From contig CAJLXA010000064.1 of the NCBI GenBank assembly GCA_905210485.1, positions 1 to 5,844 on the forward strand: 5,844 bases of DNA. Direction: 5' to 3'. Origin of the DNA: an uncultured Eubacteriales bacterium (lineage in GTDB: Bacteria; Bacillota; Clostridia; Oscillospirales; CAG-272). The notes under the pieces are model-generated. The model did not search any database, was not told the DNA's origin, and saw only the letters and a program-made list of their open reading frames with translations. Position numbers and translations under genes: made by a program. This document shows positions 1 through 5,844 of the stretch, piece after piece; positions within the stretch are counted from its first letter, which is position 1; every line of letters starts with the position of its first letter.

Positions 1-216
1 TGCGGCGCCTCTTCGATGAACCGACCGGCGGCGCTGACAAACGCTTCGCGTATCAAGGATATAGCAGGCCATACATAGCGGCGCCGTTTCCCTTACGGTC
101 GGTTTTGCCAATGCGGCGCTTCCGTCTGACCGCTCCCGCTTTTTGACGGCGCCCTGCTTTTTCCATTTTTTCCTGAATAATTCATAAAAGTTTTTTCAAT
201 TTTCCCGCCCCGGTAC
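1..216. other. Upstream region with no supported gene
   Basis: No convincing coding region is visible. One plus-strand frame stays open from the left edge to a TGA at 144-146 and could be the tail of an upstream gene, but its translation shows no recognisable domain. The minus-strand ATG at 70-72 has no ribosome binding site. A weak bulged hairpin (115-118 with 150-153, and 122-126 with 145-149) is followed by T-rich sequence from 158 and might be a leftover upstream terminator. From about 155 to 204 the DNA is rich in T and A runs, ahead of the promoter at 217. Confidence 0.4.
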
Positions 217-245
217 TTGACAGTCTGTATTTTTTCTTATATAAT
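217..245 (+). promoter_or_regulatory. Sigma-A type promoter of the first membrane protein gene
   Basis: A perfect -35 box TTGACA (217-222) and a perfect -10 box TATAAT (240-245) are separated by the optimal 17 bases. The predicted transcription start is near 252, giving a leader of about 100 bases before the ATG at 351. A match this good suggests strong constitutive expression unless a repressor acts. No clear operator palindrome overlaps it. The bases just before the -35 box are GC-rich, so no classical UP element sits there. Confidence 0.85.
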
Positions 246-350
246 AATAGGGTAAAATTATATGCAAAGTAAAATTCAGGTGCGCAGGCGAAGGCATGAA
301 CATACGCTGTACCGAACGCATCAATAAGCCGTTAAGAAAGGATTTTCGTT

Positions 351-1205
351 ATGAAACATAAATTCCGTGTGCTTGCTCTCGCGGTTACTGCCTTTATCAC
401 CGCGCTTCTTTCTTCTGTCGGCGCTCTCGCCGCCACCAAAACGGTGACGATCGACGGCTATACATCGGCGGCGGATTTTATCTGGGAATACGGCGGCATT
501 GTTCTGAATAAACTGAAGTTCCCTTATGATATGAAAACTGTTATGATGGTCGTTGCCATTGCCGCTATCGTGGTCGGTATTCTGTTCTTCCTTTTCCGTG
601 TGCGGACGCTCTCCGTTTTTCTCCGCCTCGCTTTTGCGGGCGCCGGCTATTTTGTCGGAAATCAGGTGTACCAGATCCTTGCGCAGAAGATCACCGTACT
701 GGCAAAGGTTCCGTACGGCGCTATCATTTTCGGCGCGGTCGTTGCGATTCTGTTCTTCTTCATGAAGAAATTCCTCGTCCGCGTGTCGCTTTTCTCCGGT
801 GTCGTCATTGCGGCATATACGTATCTTCCCCGGTTCGTTACGCCGTGGCTCCCCGAAAACCTGAAAAATTACGCGATTCCGCTTATCATCATTGCGGCGA
901 TCGTGGTTGCTTACATCGTGGCGTTCCCGCTGTTCCGTCTGTTCCTCGCACTGATTTCCTCTGCGATAGCAGGCCTCATGACGGCTTTCGGCGCATTCTA
1001 TTTCCTGCGCAGTGTTTTTGAGACCAATATGCACCTGACGGCAAAGCAGATCGACCTCGCCTTCCTGATTACGGCCGGCGTGATTCTGCTTCTTACCTTT
1101 GTGCTTTACGTAATTCATGCCATCCGCCATCGTCCCGGCGCCAAAGCAAGAAGAAAATACAAAGAAAATATGAAAGCCAGAAAACGCGTATACGGCGATA
1201 TTTGA
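351..1205 (+). CDS. Polytopic membrane protein of unknown function with internal repeats
   Basis: I do not recognise this 284-residue protein. It starts with a basic, hydrophobic signal-like segment (residues 1-28, ending in an AxA-type motif at GALAA) that could be cleaved. A polar stretch follows (29-61). About seven hydrophobic segments come next, near 63-83, 87-108, 122-138, 143-160, 174-192, 195-218 and 235-258. The tail from 259 is very basic (many K and R) and probably cytoplasmic. Segments 63-102, 122-158 and 174-214 look like three copies of one transmembrane-hairpin unit: a VV-rich helix, one or more basic residues, then a Gly/Ala-rich helix. This recalls small-residue-rich families such as TMEM198/DUF4203, but I cannot show homology. 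The start is supported by AGAAAGGA (334-342) about nine bases upstream and by the promoter at 217-245. A terminator follows the stop. Its position before an ABC exporter operon hints at an accessory envelope role, which is inference only. Confidence 0.85.
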   Translation: MKHKFRVLALAVTAFITALLSSVGALAATKTVTIDGYTSAADFIWEYGGIVLNKLKFPYDMKTVMMVVAIAAIVVGILFFLFRVRTLSVFLRLAFAGAGYFVGNQVYQILAQKITVLAKVPYGAIIFGAVVAILFFFMKKFLVRVSLFSGVVIAAYTYLPRFVTPWLPENLKNYAIPLIIIAAIVVAYIVAFPLFRLFLALISSAIAGLMTAFGAFYFLRSVFETNMHLTAKQIDLAFLITAGVILLLTFVLYVIHAIRHRPGAKARRKYKENMKARKRVYGDI

Positions 1206-1236
1206 CCGTTATGACGGCCGTTTTCCGGCACATATG

Positions 1237-1264
1237 GGCCTGTCCGCAGCGACAGGCCTTTTTT
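1237..1264 (+). terminator. Intrinsic terminator between the membrane protein and the ABC ATPase gene
   Basis: A perfect 8-bp GC-rich stem, GGCCTGTC (1237-1244) with GACAGGCC (1251-1258), has a six-base loop and is followed directly by six T (1259-1264). This is a textbook rho-independent terminator. It begins 31 bases after the stop codon of the first gene, and its T-run ends only three bases before the Shine-Dalgarno of the next gene. It must therefore either end the first transcript or act as a partial terminator/attenuator inside a longer operon. Confidence 0.85.
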
Positions 1265-1267
1265 ATC

Positions 1268-1272
1268 GGAGG
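1268..1272 (+). promoter_or_regulatory. Ribosome binding site deciding the ABC ATPase start
   Basis: GGAGG lies four bases before the ATG at 1277. It selects this start over in-frame upstream starts at 1202 (TTG) and 1211 (ATG), whose coding sequence would run through the terminator hairpin. The spacing is short but matches that of the permease gene downstream. Confidence 0.75.
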
Positions 1273-1276
1273 TTAT

Positions 1277-2023
1277 ATGCTGACAGTATCGCATCTCACC
1301 AAAAAATACGGCAAACACTATGCCGTAAACGACGTTTCTTTCTCGCTTGAACCGGGCACTATGACCGTTCTTCTGGGGCCGAACGGCGCCGGAAAAAGCA
1401 CGCTTATCAAGTCCGTTATCGGTTTTCTCCGCTATGCGGGGGATATTACGGTCGGCGGCTTTCCGAATAAAAGCGCCGAGGCACGGCGCCTGACCGGATA
1501 TATCCCGGAGCTCCCCTCGCTTTATCCGAATCTCACGGTGGAGGAGCATCTCGAATTTGTGGCGCGCGCCTACCGCCTGACGGATTATAAAGACTACGCC
1601 GAGGAACTTCTCCGCCGCTTTGAACTGACGGATAAGCGGAAAAAATTCGGGGACGAGCTTTCAAAAGGCATGCAGCAGAAGGTCAATCTCTGCGCGGGAC
1701 TTTTGACGCGGCCTCAGCTTCTTTTGCTTGACGAACCGATGATCGGCCTTGATCCGCACGCCATCAAAGAACTGAAAAATATTCTCGACGGGCTGTGCCG
1801 TCAGGGCGTTACCGTCTTTTTCAGCACGCATATGATCGACAGCATAAACGCTCTCTGGGACCGGACGTTGATTATGAAGAACGGGTCGCTTGTCGCCGAC
1901 GTCGACCATAAGGAGATGGACCGGCACGGCGATAAACTGGAGGACATCTTCTTCCGCATGACCGAATCCGCGCCCGAAACCGGAGAAAACGGCGGGGAAG
2001 CGCCGCGCGCGGAGGGGTTATGA
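1277..2023 (+). CDS. ABC transporter ATP-binding protein (exporter type)
   Basis: This 248-residue nucleotide-binding subunit hydrolyses ATP at the inner face of the membrane to power the permease encoded next. Visible motifs are an A-loop tyrosine (Y11), Walker A GPNGAGKS (34-41), a Q-loop position occupied by glutamate (E78 in GYIPE), signature LSKGMQQKV (128-136), Walker B LLLLDEP (148-154, D152 and E153), D-loop GLDP (157-160) and switch histidine H185 in FSTH. The relaxed signature and the IPE motif are typical of ATPases paired with ABC-2-like exporters of the BcrA/CcmA type, which is family knowledge. The last 20 residues are acidic, Gly-rich and probably disordered; their codons overlie the ribosome binding site of the next gene. 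The stop overlaps the permease start (ATGA), so translation is probably coupled. The ATG at 1277 is chosen because of its GGAGG and because family members begin just before the A-loop strand. The substrate is unknown. Confidence 0.93.
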   Translation: MLTVSHLTKKYGKHYAVNDVSFSLEPGTMTVLLGPNGAGKSTLIKSVIGFLRYAGDITVGGFPNKSAEARRLTGYIPELPSLYPNLTVEEHLEFVARAYRLTDYKDYAEELLRRFELTDKRKKFGDELSKGMQQKVNLCAGLLTRPQLLLLDEPMIGLDPHAIKELKNILDGLCRQGVTVFFSTHMIDSINALWDRTLIMKNGSLVADVDHKEMDRHGDKLEDIFFRMTESAPETGENGGEAPRAEGL

Positions 2024-3648
2024 AACTCTTTTTCTATTATGTATGGCACACGCTGAAGAATTCGATCCGCAAACTTTTCCGCACATGGGTCGCCGTTTTT
2101 GTCGTCGGTTGTATTGCGCTCGGCGTGGTTGTGGGAATCGGCGCGTCGCTTATCTCGGACATCGGAAATGCGGAAACGCCGGACGACGATCCGGTAATCG
2201 AAGAACCGGCGGAACAACCCTCGCCGGAAGAAATTCTGCCGATCGCGGAACTTTTCGTCTCCGGCGTCGTGATTCTTCTGTTTCTTTCCTGCCTCCTCAC
2301 GGGAGGTAAAGGGGCAAACGATATTTTTTCGATGGCGGACGTCAACTTTTTGTTCCCCTCGCCGATCTCGCCGCAGTCGGTGCTTTTGTTCCGCCTTTCG
2401 ATACAGGTGGGCGCATGGGTAGCCGCCTGTATCTATGTTTTCATCGAAATACCGATTCTTACGGGGTCGTTTCCGGTCGCGGCCGCCATGATTCTTGCCT
2501 TCTTGTTCCTGATCCTTTACCGGCAGTTGTTCGCGGTATTTTTGTTCTCGTTTGTATCGCAGTTTGCCGTTCCGAAACGATGGATGAAATACGCCACGCT
2601 TCTTTTGCTTCTTGCCGTTGCCGTTCCGTTTATGCTGTATTATCTCCGCAGCGATACGACGCCGTATCTTGCGGCAGTGGCCTATTTCAATGCGCCCGCG
2701 ACCCGTTTTATTCCCGTTTACGGTTGGCTTAAGGGGTTGCCGCTTTACGCCATTGAAGGGAATTATCTCCTGGCCGCGCTGATGCTTTTTTTATTGACGG
2801 CGACGGCCGCCGCCCTGTTTTTCGTCAATTCCCGCCTGAAGCCGGATTTCTACGAAGAGGCTTTGCAACGCAGCGGCGCGATCGCGGAGGCGCAGGCCGC
2901 TATGACCGATACCGCGCAGATCGTCACGCGGGACAAACCGCGCTCCGATAAAATAAGCCGTACGGGCATCGGCCGCGGTAGCGGCGCTTCCGTTTTCTTT
3001 TATAAAACGATCCGTAACCGGGTGCGTTTTGCTCCGCTCGGCTTTCTCACGAAAACCACCGTCACCTATTTCATCGTTGCGGGGGCAACCGCGTTTTTCA
3101 CCCGTCGCATTGCCGAAGATACTTCCTCTACGCCGCTTTTGCCGGTGATCGTTCTCGGCGCGCTTTTGTTTTTCCGTGCGCTCGGCAATCCGATCGCCGA
3201 AGATACGGGGCGCGTGTATTTCCGCCTGATTCCCGAAAGTTCCGTAAAGAAGATCTTTTATGCGGAACTGGGCGGTACCGTTTCCTGCGCGCTTGATCTT
3301 TTGCCTGCATTCATCGCGTTTTTCGTCCTGCTCGGTGTGCGTGCGACGTCTGTTCCGTTTCTTTTCCTGTCGTTTCTGTTTCTTATCACACTGGATTTCT
3401 ATTCCTCGAATTTCGGCCTTTTTCTTGACCTTTCGCTCTCCGAAAGTCTGCCGAAAGAGATGAAGTCCGCAATCCAGATACTGCTTATCTATGTATCCGT
3501 TATTCCGAATATCGCCGTCATCGCGGTGATCGGCTTTGCATTGCAGGCGGTATTGCCGTGTCTTTTTGCGGCCGCTGTTATGAATCTTCTTCTCGGAGGT
3601 GCAGGCTTTTTTCTGTCCGCGCTTTTCCTTTCGCGTGGACAGCGGTAA
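2020..3648 (+). CDS. ABC exporter permease, two-half ABC-2-like membrane subunit
   Basis: This 542-residue integral membrane protein is the likely channel partner of the ATPase encoded just upstream. About twelve hydrophobic segments fall in two sets: roughly 22-46, 76-94, 126-148, 152-178, 191-208 and 248-269, then 345-360, 372-388, 416-439, 443-462, 486-507 and 511-536. A polar, probably cytoplasmic linker (270-344) joins them. The first extracytoplasmic loop (47-75) is acidic and proline-rich. The motif NFLFPSPISPQSVL (109-122) and its counterpart YFRLIPESSVKKI (400-412) sit in equivalent places in each half and match the cytoplasmic coupling loop expected of ABC-2-like permeases. From memory this resembles the Pfam 'putative ABC exporter' family (PF16962). 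The ATG overlaps the ATPase stop by four bases, and GGAGGGG (2011-2017) is its ribosome binding site. A terminator follows 20 bases after the stop. The substrate cannot be read from sequence. Confidence 0.9.
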   Translation: MKLFFYYVWHTLKNSIRKLFRTWVAVFVVGCIALGVVVGIGASLISDIGNAETPDDDPVIEEPAEQPSPEEILPIAELFVSGVVILLFLSCLLTGGKGANDIFSMADVNFLFPSPISPQSVLLFRLSIQVGAWVAACIYVFIEIPILTGSFPVAAAMILAFLFLILYRQLFAVFLFSFVSQFAVPKRWMKYATLLLLLAVAVPFMLYYLRSDTTPYLAAVAYFNAPATRFIPVYGWLKGLPLYAIEGNYLLAALMLFLLTATAAALFFVNSRLKPDFYEEALQRSGAIAEAQAAMTDTAQIVTRDKPRSDKISRTGIGRGSGASVFFYKTIRNRVRFAPLGFLTKTTVTYFIVAGATAFFTRRIAEDTSSTPLLPVIVLGALLFFRALGNPIAEDTGRVYFRLIPESSVKKIFYAELGGTVSCALDLLPAFIAFFVLLGVRATSVPFLFLSFLFLITLDFYSSNFGLFLDLSLSESLPKEMKSAIQILLIYVSVIPNIAVIAVIGFALQAVLPCLFAAAVMNLLLGGAGFFLSALFLSRGQR

Positions 3649-3667
3649 GCGCCGCCGGCCGGGATCC

Positions 3668-3703
3668 AAAATCGGAAAGAAAAAAACTTTCCGATTTTTT
3701 TTT
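3668..3703 (+). terminator. Intrinsic terminator after the ATPase/permease operon
   Basis: A perfect 12-bp stem, AAAATCGGAAAG (3668-3679) with CTTTCCGATTTT (3687-3698), encloses a loop of seven A. The T-run extends to 3703 and partly overlaps the stem. It starts 20 bases after the permease stop. Only ten bases separate it from the -35 box of the next promoter, so it insulates the downstream exporter gene from the upstream operon. Confidence 0.9.
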
Positions 3704-3713
3704 AAAAAATGGG

Positions 3714-3742
3714 TTGACATTTCGTTTTGATTCCTGTAAAAT
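3714..3742 (+). promoter_or_regulatory. Sigma-A type promoter of the fused ABC exporter gene
   Basis: A perfect -35 box TTGACA (3714-3719) and a -10 box TAAAAT (3737-3742, five of six to consensus) are separated by 17 bases. The predicted start is near 3749, leaving a leader of about 64 bases. This makes the downstream exporter an independent transcription unit and rules out translation starts upstream of about 3749. Confidence 0.85.
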
Positions 3743-3797
3743 AACAATACCTTACGGAATCCGCGAACGGTTCCGAAAAAAACTTCATATGGATGCA

Positions 3798-3804
3798 AGA
3801 AGGA
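3798..3804 (+). promoter_or_regulatory. Ribosome binding site deciding the fused exporter start
   Basis: AGAAGGA lies eight bases before the ATG at 3813. The in-frame ATG at 3789 has no purine-rich site before it, and the ATG at 3804 overlaps this site, so 3813 is the best start. Confidence 0.7.
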
Positions 3805-3812
3805 TGACACGT

Positions 3813-5723
3813 ATGGAAACGAAAACGAAAGTGGAAGATTCCCGTGACGCAAAAACCTCCTCCGAAGACATTGCCGAGCCTCCCGGAACGAAAGGCTTTC
3901 TCCGAAAAATGCTCCCGTATCTCGCCGGCGAGAAAAGGAACATTTTGTTTGCCGTTATCGCCTCCGCGCTGACCGGCTTTTGTCTTGCGATCCAACCGCT
4001 CGTTATCAAGTATATCGTTGATGACGGCATCGGTGCCGCGAACCCCGCCGATCCGGGGCTTGTGGCCTTTTTTGCACGCCTTTTCGGCCATAACGGTGCG
4101 GTTTCCGATGATTTCCGCATCAAAATCATCGGCGCGCTCGCCCTCTTTTACCTGGCGGTGGCGTTCTGCCGTATCTGCATGTGGGGATTCGGTATCCGCC
4201 ATATGCTGGCGGCGCTGGAAGGGACGCTGTTTTCTCTGCGCAGTCGTTTTTTCAACCACATTCAGCATCTTTGCATGCGGTTTTACGACAAGAACTCGTC
4301 CGGCGATCTTTTCAACTGCATTATGGGGTCGCCTATGGCGAATATCCGCACCTATCTCAATTCCATCGTCATGAACGTTCCGCATCAGGCTGTCGCATTG
4401 GTAATATCGCTTATCGCGCTTTTTTCATACGATAAAAGGCTGACGCTGATACTTCTCCTGACGGCCGCCGCCATGACGTTTTTGAATTTTCTTTCCCGTA
4501 AGAAGATCCGGCGGACTTCCGGCGAATATCTTTCCGCGGAAAGAGCCGCCTCCCGCTATATTACCGATCTTCTGCACGGCACCAATGCGGTGAAACTTTA
4601 CAGTATCGAGGACCGCGTCATGCAAGACGCCGACCGTTGCCTTGAAGAAATGAAAAGGAAAGGCGTTTCCAGTAGTTTTTCCATTGTCCTCGAACATTTC
4701 AAGCCGGAATTTTTGCAATACGTCGGCATTGCGGTCGTTTATTTTGTCGGCGGCTTTTACTGTGTGACAAACGGGCTTTCCGTCGGCGTTCTCTATGCGT
4801 TTTTATCCAGCATGACCTCTATTCTCACTATTTTCTCCAGTTGGCTGAATATCGCTTTACAGCGCTCTGCCGCCGAGGTGGCGCTGAACCGCATTGAAGA
4901 CGTTATGCAGGAACATACTTCCACGCCCGAAATCCCCGACGGAAAACAACGTTCGATAGAGGTGGAACGCCGCAGTGCCATGGCGCAGCATAAACCCTGC
5001 ATCTCTTTTCGCAACGTATCGTTCTCCTACGACGGAAAGGCGCCTGTTTTCAAAAACTTCCGGTGCGACATCGCATACGGGGAGAGCATCGGCCTTGTCG
5101 GCGCAAGCGGAAGCGGCAAATCAACGCTGACAAAACTCGTTATGCGCCTTTACGACATCAGCGAGGGCGAGATTTTGCTTCACGGCCGCGATATCCGCTC
5201 CTATGCGATCCATGACCTGCGCATGTCTTTCGGCGTGGTACCGCAGGCGCCGTTCATCTTTAACCGCACGATTTGGGACAACATCCGCATTGTCCGCCCG
5301 GACGCGCCGAATCAGGAAATTATCCGCGCCATGGAAGTGGCGCATGTTCACGAATTCGTGAACAGACTTCCCGACGGTTGGGCAACCGTGATCGGCGACG
5401 GCGGCGTGGCCCTGTCCGGCGGACAGATACAGCGCATTGCCATCGCGCGCGCCGTGCTTCGCAACCCGGATATTCTGATTTTCGATGAAGCCACAAGCGC
5501 GCTTGACAACATTTCCGAACGGCATATCCGCGAGGCCATGGAGGAACTGATGAAGACGCACACGGTTCTGATCGTGGCGCACCGACTGTCCACGATCCGT
5601 AACGTGAACCGGATTCTCGTTTTTGATAACGGGAACATTGTGGAAGAGGGAACATATGACGAACTGGCCTCGCGTGAAGGGCCGTTCCGCGATCTCCTGG
5701 ATTCTCCGAAAGACGAAGAATAA
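3813..5723 (+). CDS. ABC transporter, fused permease and ATPase half-transporter (MsbA/LmrA-like)
   Basis: This 636-residue protein is a type IV (ABCB-like) exporter half that should work as a dimer in the cytoplasmic membrane. After a polar cytoplasmic N-terminus (1-40) comes a six-helix membrane domain, with helices near 42-62, 105-125, 185-205, 207-228, 301-317 and 322-345. A long polar loop (71-103) follows helix 1, and FYDKNSSGDLFN (157-168) is the conserved post-helix-2 segment of the family. The ATPase domain (about 396-630) is complete: A-loop Y406, Walker A GASGSGKST (430-438), Q-loop Q478, TVIGDGG (525-531) before signature LSGGQ (534-538), Walker B ILIFDEA (554-560), D-loop SALD (562-565) and H590 in VAHRLST. 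The TVIG-DG-G segment resembles MsbA more than the TEVGERG of many exporters. All catalytic residues are intact. Substrates in this family range from lipids to drugs and peptides, and none can be chosen here. It has its own promoter and terminator, so it need not be co-regulated with the upstream ABC pair. Confidence 0.94.
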   Translation: METKTKVEDSRDAKTSSEDIAEPPGTKGFLRKMLPYLAGEKRNILFAVIASALTGFCLAIQPLVIKYIVDDGIGAANPADPGLVAFFARLFGHNGAVSDDFRIKIIGALALFYLAVAFCRICMWGFGIRHMLAALEGTLFSLRSRFFNHIQHLCMRFYDKNSSGDLFNCIMGSPMANIRTYLNSIVMNVPHQAVALVISLIALFSYDKRLTLILLLTAAAMTFLNFLSRKKIRRTSGEYLSAERAASRYITDLLHGTNAVKLYSIEDRVMQDADRCLEEMKRKGVSSSFSIVLEHFKPEFLQYVGIAVVYFVGGFYCVTNGLSVGVLYAFLSSMTSILTIFSSWLNIALQRSAAEVALNRIEDVMQEHTSTPEIPDGKQRSIEVERRSAMAQHKPCISFRNVSFSYDGKAPVFKNFRCDIAYGESIGLVGASGSGKSTLTKLVMRLYDISEGEILLHGRDIRSYAIHDLRMSFGVVPQAPFIFNRTIWDNIRIVRPDAPNQEIIRAMEVAHVHEFVNRLPDGWATVIGDGGVALSGGQIQRIAIARAVLRNPDILIFDEATSALDNISERHIREAMEELMKTHTVLIVAHRLSTIRNVNRILVFDNGNIVEEGTYDELASREGPFRDLLDSPKDEE

Positions 5724-5726
5724 GAA

Positions 5727-5760
5727 AAGAGGAAGCAAGGCGGCGCCTTGCTTCCTTTTC
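5727..5760 (+). terminator. Strong hairpin terminator after the fused exporter
   Basis: An 11-bp perfect stem, GGAAGCAAGGC (5731-5741) with GCCTTGCTTCC (5745-5755), has a three-base loop. It can be extended by A-T and G-T pairs down to 5727/5759. The T-run on the plus strand is short (TTTTC). On the minus strand the hairpin is also followed by T-rich sequence, so it may work in both directions. It lies four bases after the exporter stop codon. Confidence 0.85.
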
Positions 5761-5780
5761 CGTTGCCGTCTTTAGGCGTA

Positions 5781-5806
5781 GAAGAAAAACCCCGGTTATA
5801 CCGGGG
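5781..5806 (-). terminator. Terminator for a convergent minus-strand gene
   Basis: The inverted repeat CCCCGGT (5790-5796) with ACCGGGG (5800-5806) encloses a three-base loop. The A-rich stretch at 5781-5789 reads as TTTTTCTTC after the hairpin on the minus strand, while the plus strand has no T-run after it. Orientation is therefore minus, which predicts a gene coming from the right. Confidence 0.7.
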
Positions 5807-5820
5807 GAAGAAAAGAAGCT

Positions 5821-5844
5821 TTAGCAAAGAAAGAAGGGCGAGCT
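5821..5844 (-). CDS. Possible 3' end of a convergent gene, cut by the window edge
   Basis: On the minus strand one frame runs in from the right edge for seven codons (SSPFFLC) to a TAA at 5821-5823, which is 14 bases before the minus-strand terminator hairpin. That spacing suits a gene end. Another frame stops at 5796-5798 inside the hairpin and is less likely. The piece is too short to identify any product, and the true stop could lie beyond the window. Confidence 0.2.
   Translation of the reverse strand, partial: SSPFFLC

Noticed and set aside
9..146. Plus-strand frame starting LFDEPTGGAD, resembling an ABC Walker B and D-loop
   Set aside because: The following residues lack the expected switch-histidine strand, and the frame ends after about 35 more codons. 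The match is short and probably chance, though a degraded ATPase tail cannot be excluded without the sequence to the left.
1..153. Three GGCGCC palindromes (4-9, 80-85, 148-153)
   Set aside because: The same hexamer recurs inside the coding genes, as expected from the local base composition. Flanks differ and spacing is irregular, so no repeat array or operator is supported.
115..162. Possible terminator hairpin for an upstream gene
   Set aside because: The stem is broken by a three-base bulge, the loop is 18 bases, and the T-run starts several bases after the stem. Too weak to annotate as a terminator.
252..350. Riboswitch or structured leader upstream of the membrane protein
   Set aside because: Only short, wobble-rich pairings were found and no known riboswitch core motif was seen in this roughly 100-base leader.
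321..1130. Long open frame on the minus strand opposite the first membrane protein (269 codons)
   Set aside because: Its product is highly polar and low in recognisable motifs, as expected from the complement of a hydrophobic gene. The plus strand has a promoter, ribosome binding site and terminator, and the minus frame has none of these.
1202..1276. Extended N-terminus of the ABC ATPase from the TTG at 1202 or ATG at 1211
   Set aside because: The extension would encode the terminator hairpin, lacks a good ribosome binding site, and adds residues not expected before the A-loop strand.
2791..3852. 353-codon minus-strand frame opposite the permease and intergenic region
   Set aside because: It runs through the terminator and promoter on the other strand, and its product is rich in R, K, E and Q with no domain. 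It is a shadow of the hydrophobic permease gene.

Overview
The window looks like ordinary chromosomal DNA from a Gram-positive, probably clostridial (Bacillota) bacterium. The signs are near-consensus sigma-A promoters, strong purine-rich Shine-Dalgarno sites, compact rho-independent terminators with T-runs, and transporter families common in that group. Base composition is moderate, with C/G often in third codon positions. The lineage is an inference from style; no marker gene is present.

Layout, left to right. Positions 1-216 hold no supportable gene. A perfect-consensus promoter (217-245) drives an unrecognised polytopic membrane protein (351-1205). A clear intrinsic terminator (1237-1264) follows it. 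Only a few bases later comes the ribosome binding site of an ABC ATPase (1277-2023), which overlaps by an ATGA junction with a large two-half permease (2020-3648). A second terminator (3668-3703) closes this block. A new sigma-A promoter (3714-3742) then starts a separate gene for a complete MsbA/LmrA-type half-transporter (3813-5723), which ends at a strong hairpin terminator (5727-5760). At the right edge a second hairpin is oriented as a terminator for the minus strand (5781-5806). It implies that a convergent gene ends at or just beyond the window edge.

How the parts work together: the ATPase and the permease almost certainly form one ABC exporter, with the ATPase as nucleotide-binding subunit and the permease as a fused-dimer membrane channel. 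The fusion-type exporter downstream carries its own membrane and nucleotide-binding domains, should homodimerise, and has its own promoter. The role of the first membrane protein is unknown. It may share a transcript with the ATPase/permease pair only by read-through of the terminator between them. No substrate can be assigned to either transporter, and no regulator or sensor gene is in view.

I did not find a novel defence, mobile or RNA system. The points most worth a second look are the terminator placed directly before the ATPase ribosome binding site, and the internally repeated membrane protein of unknown function.
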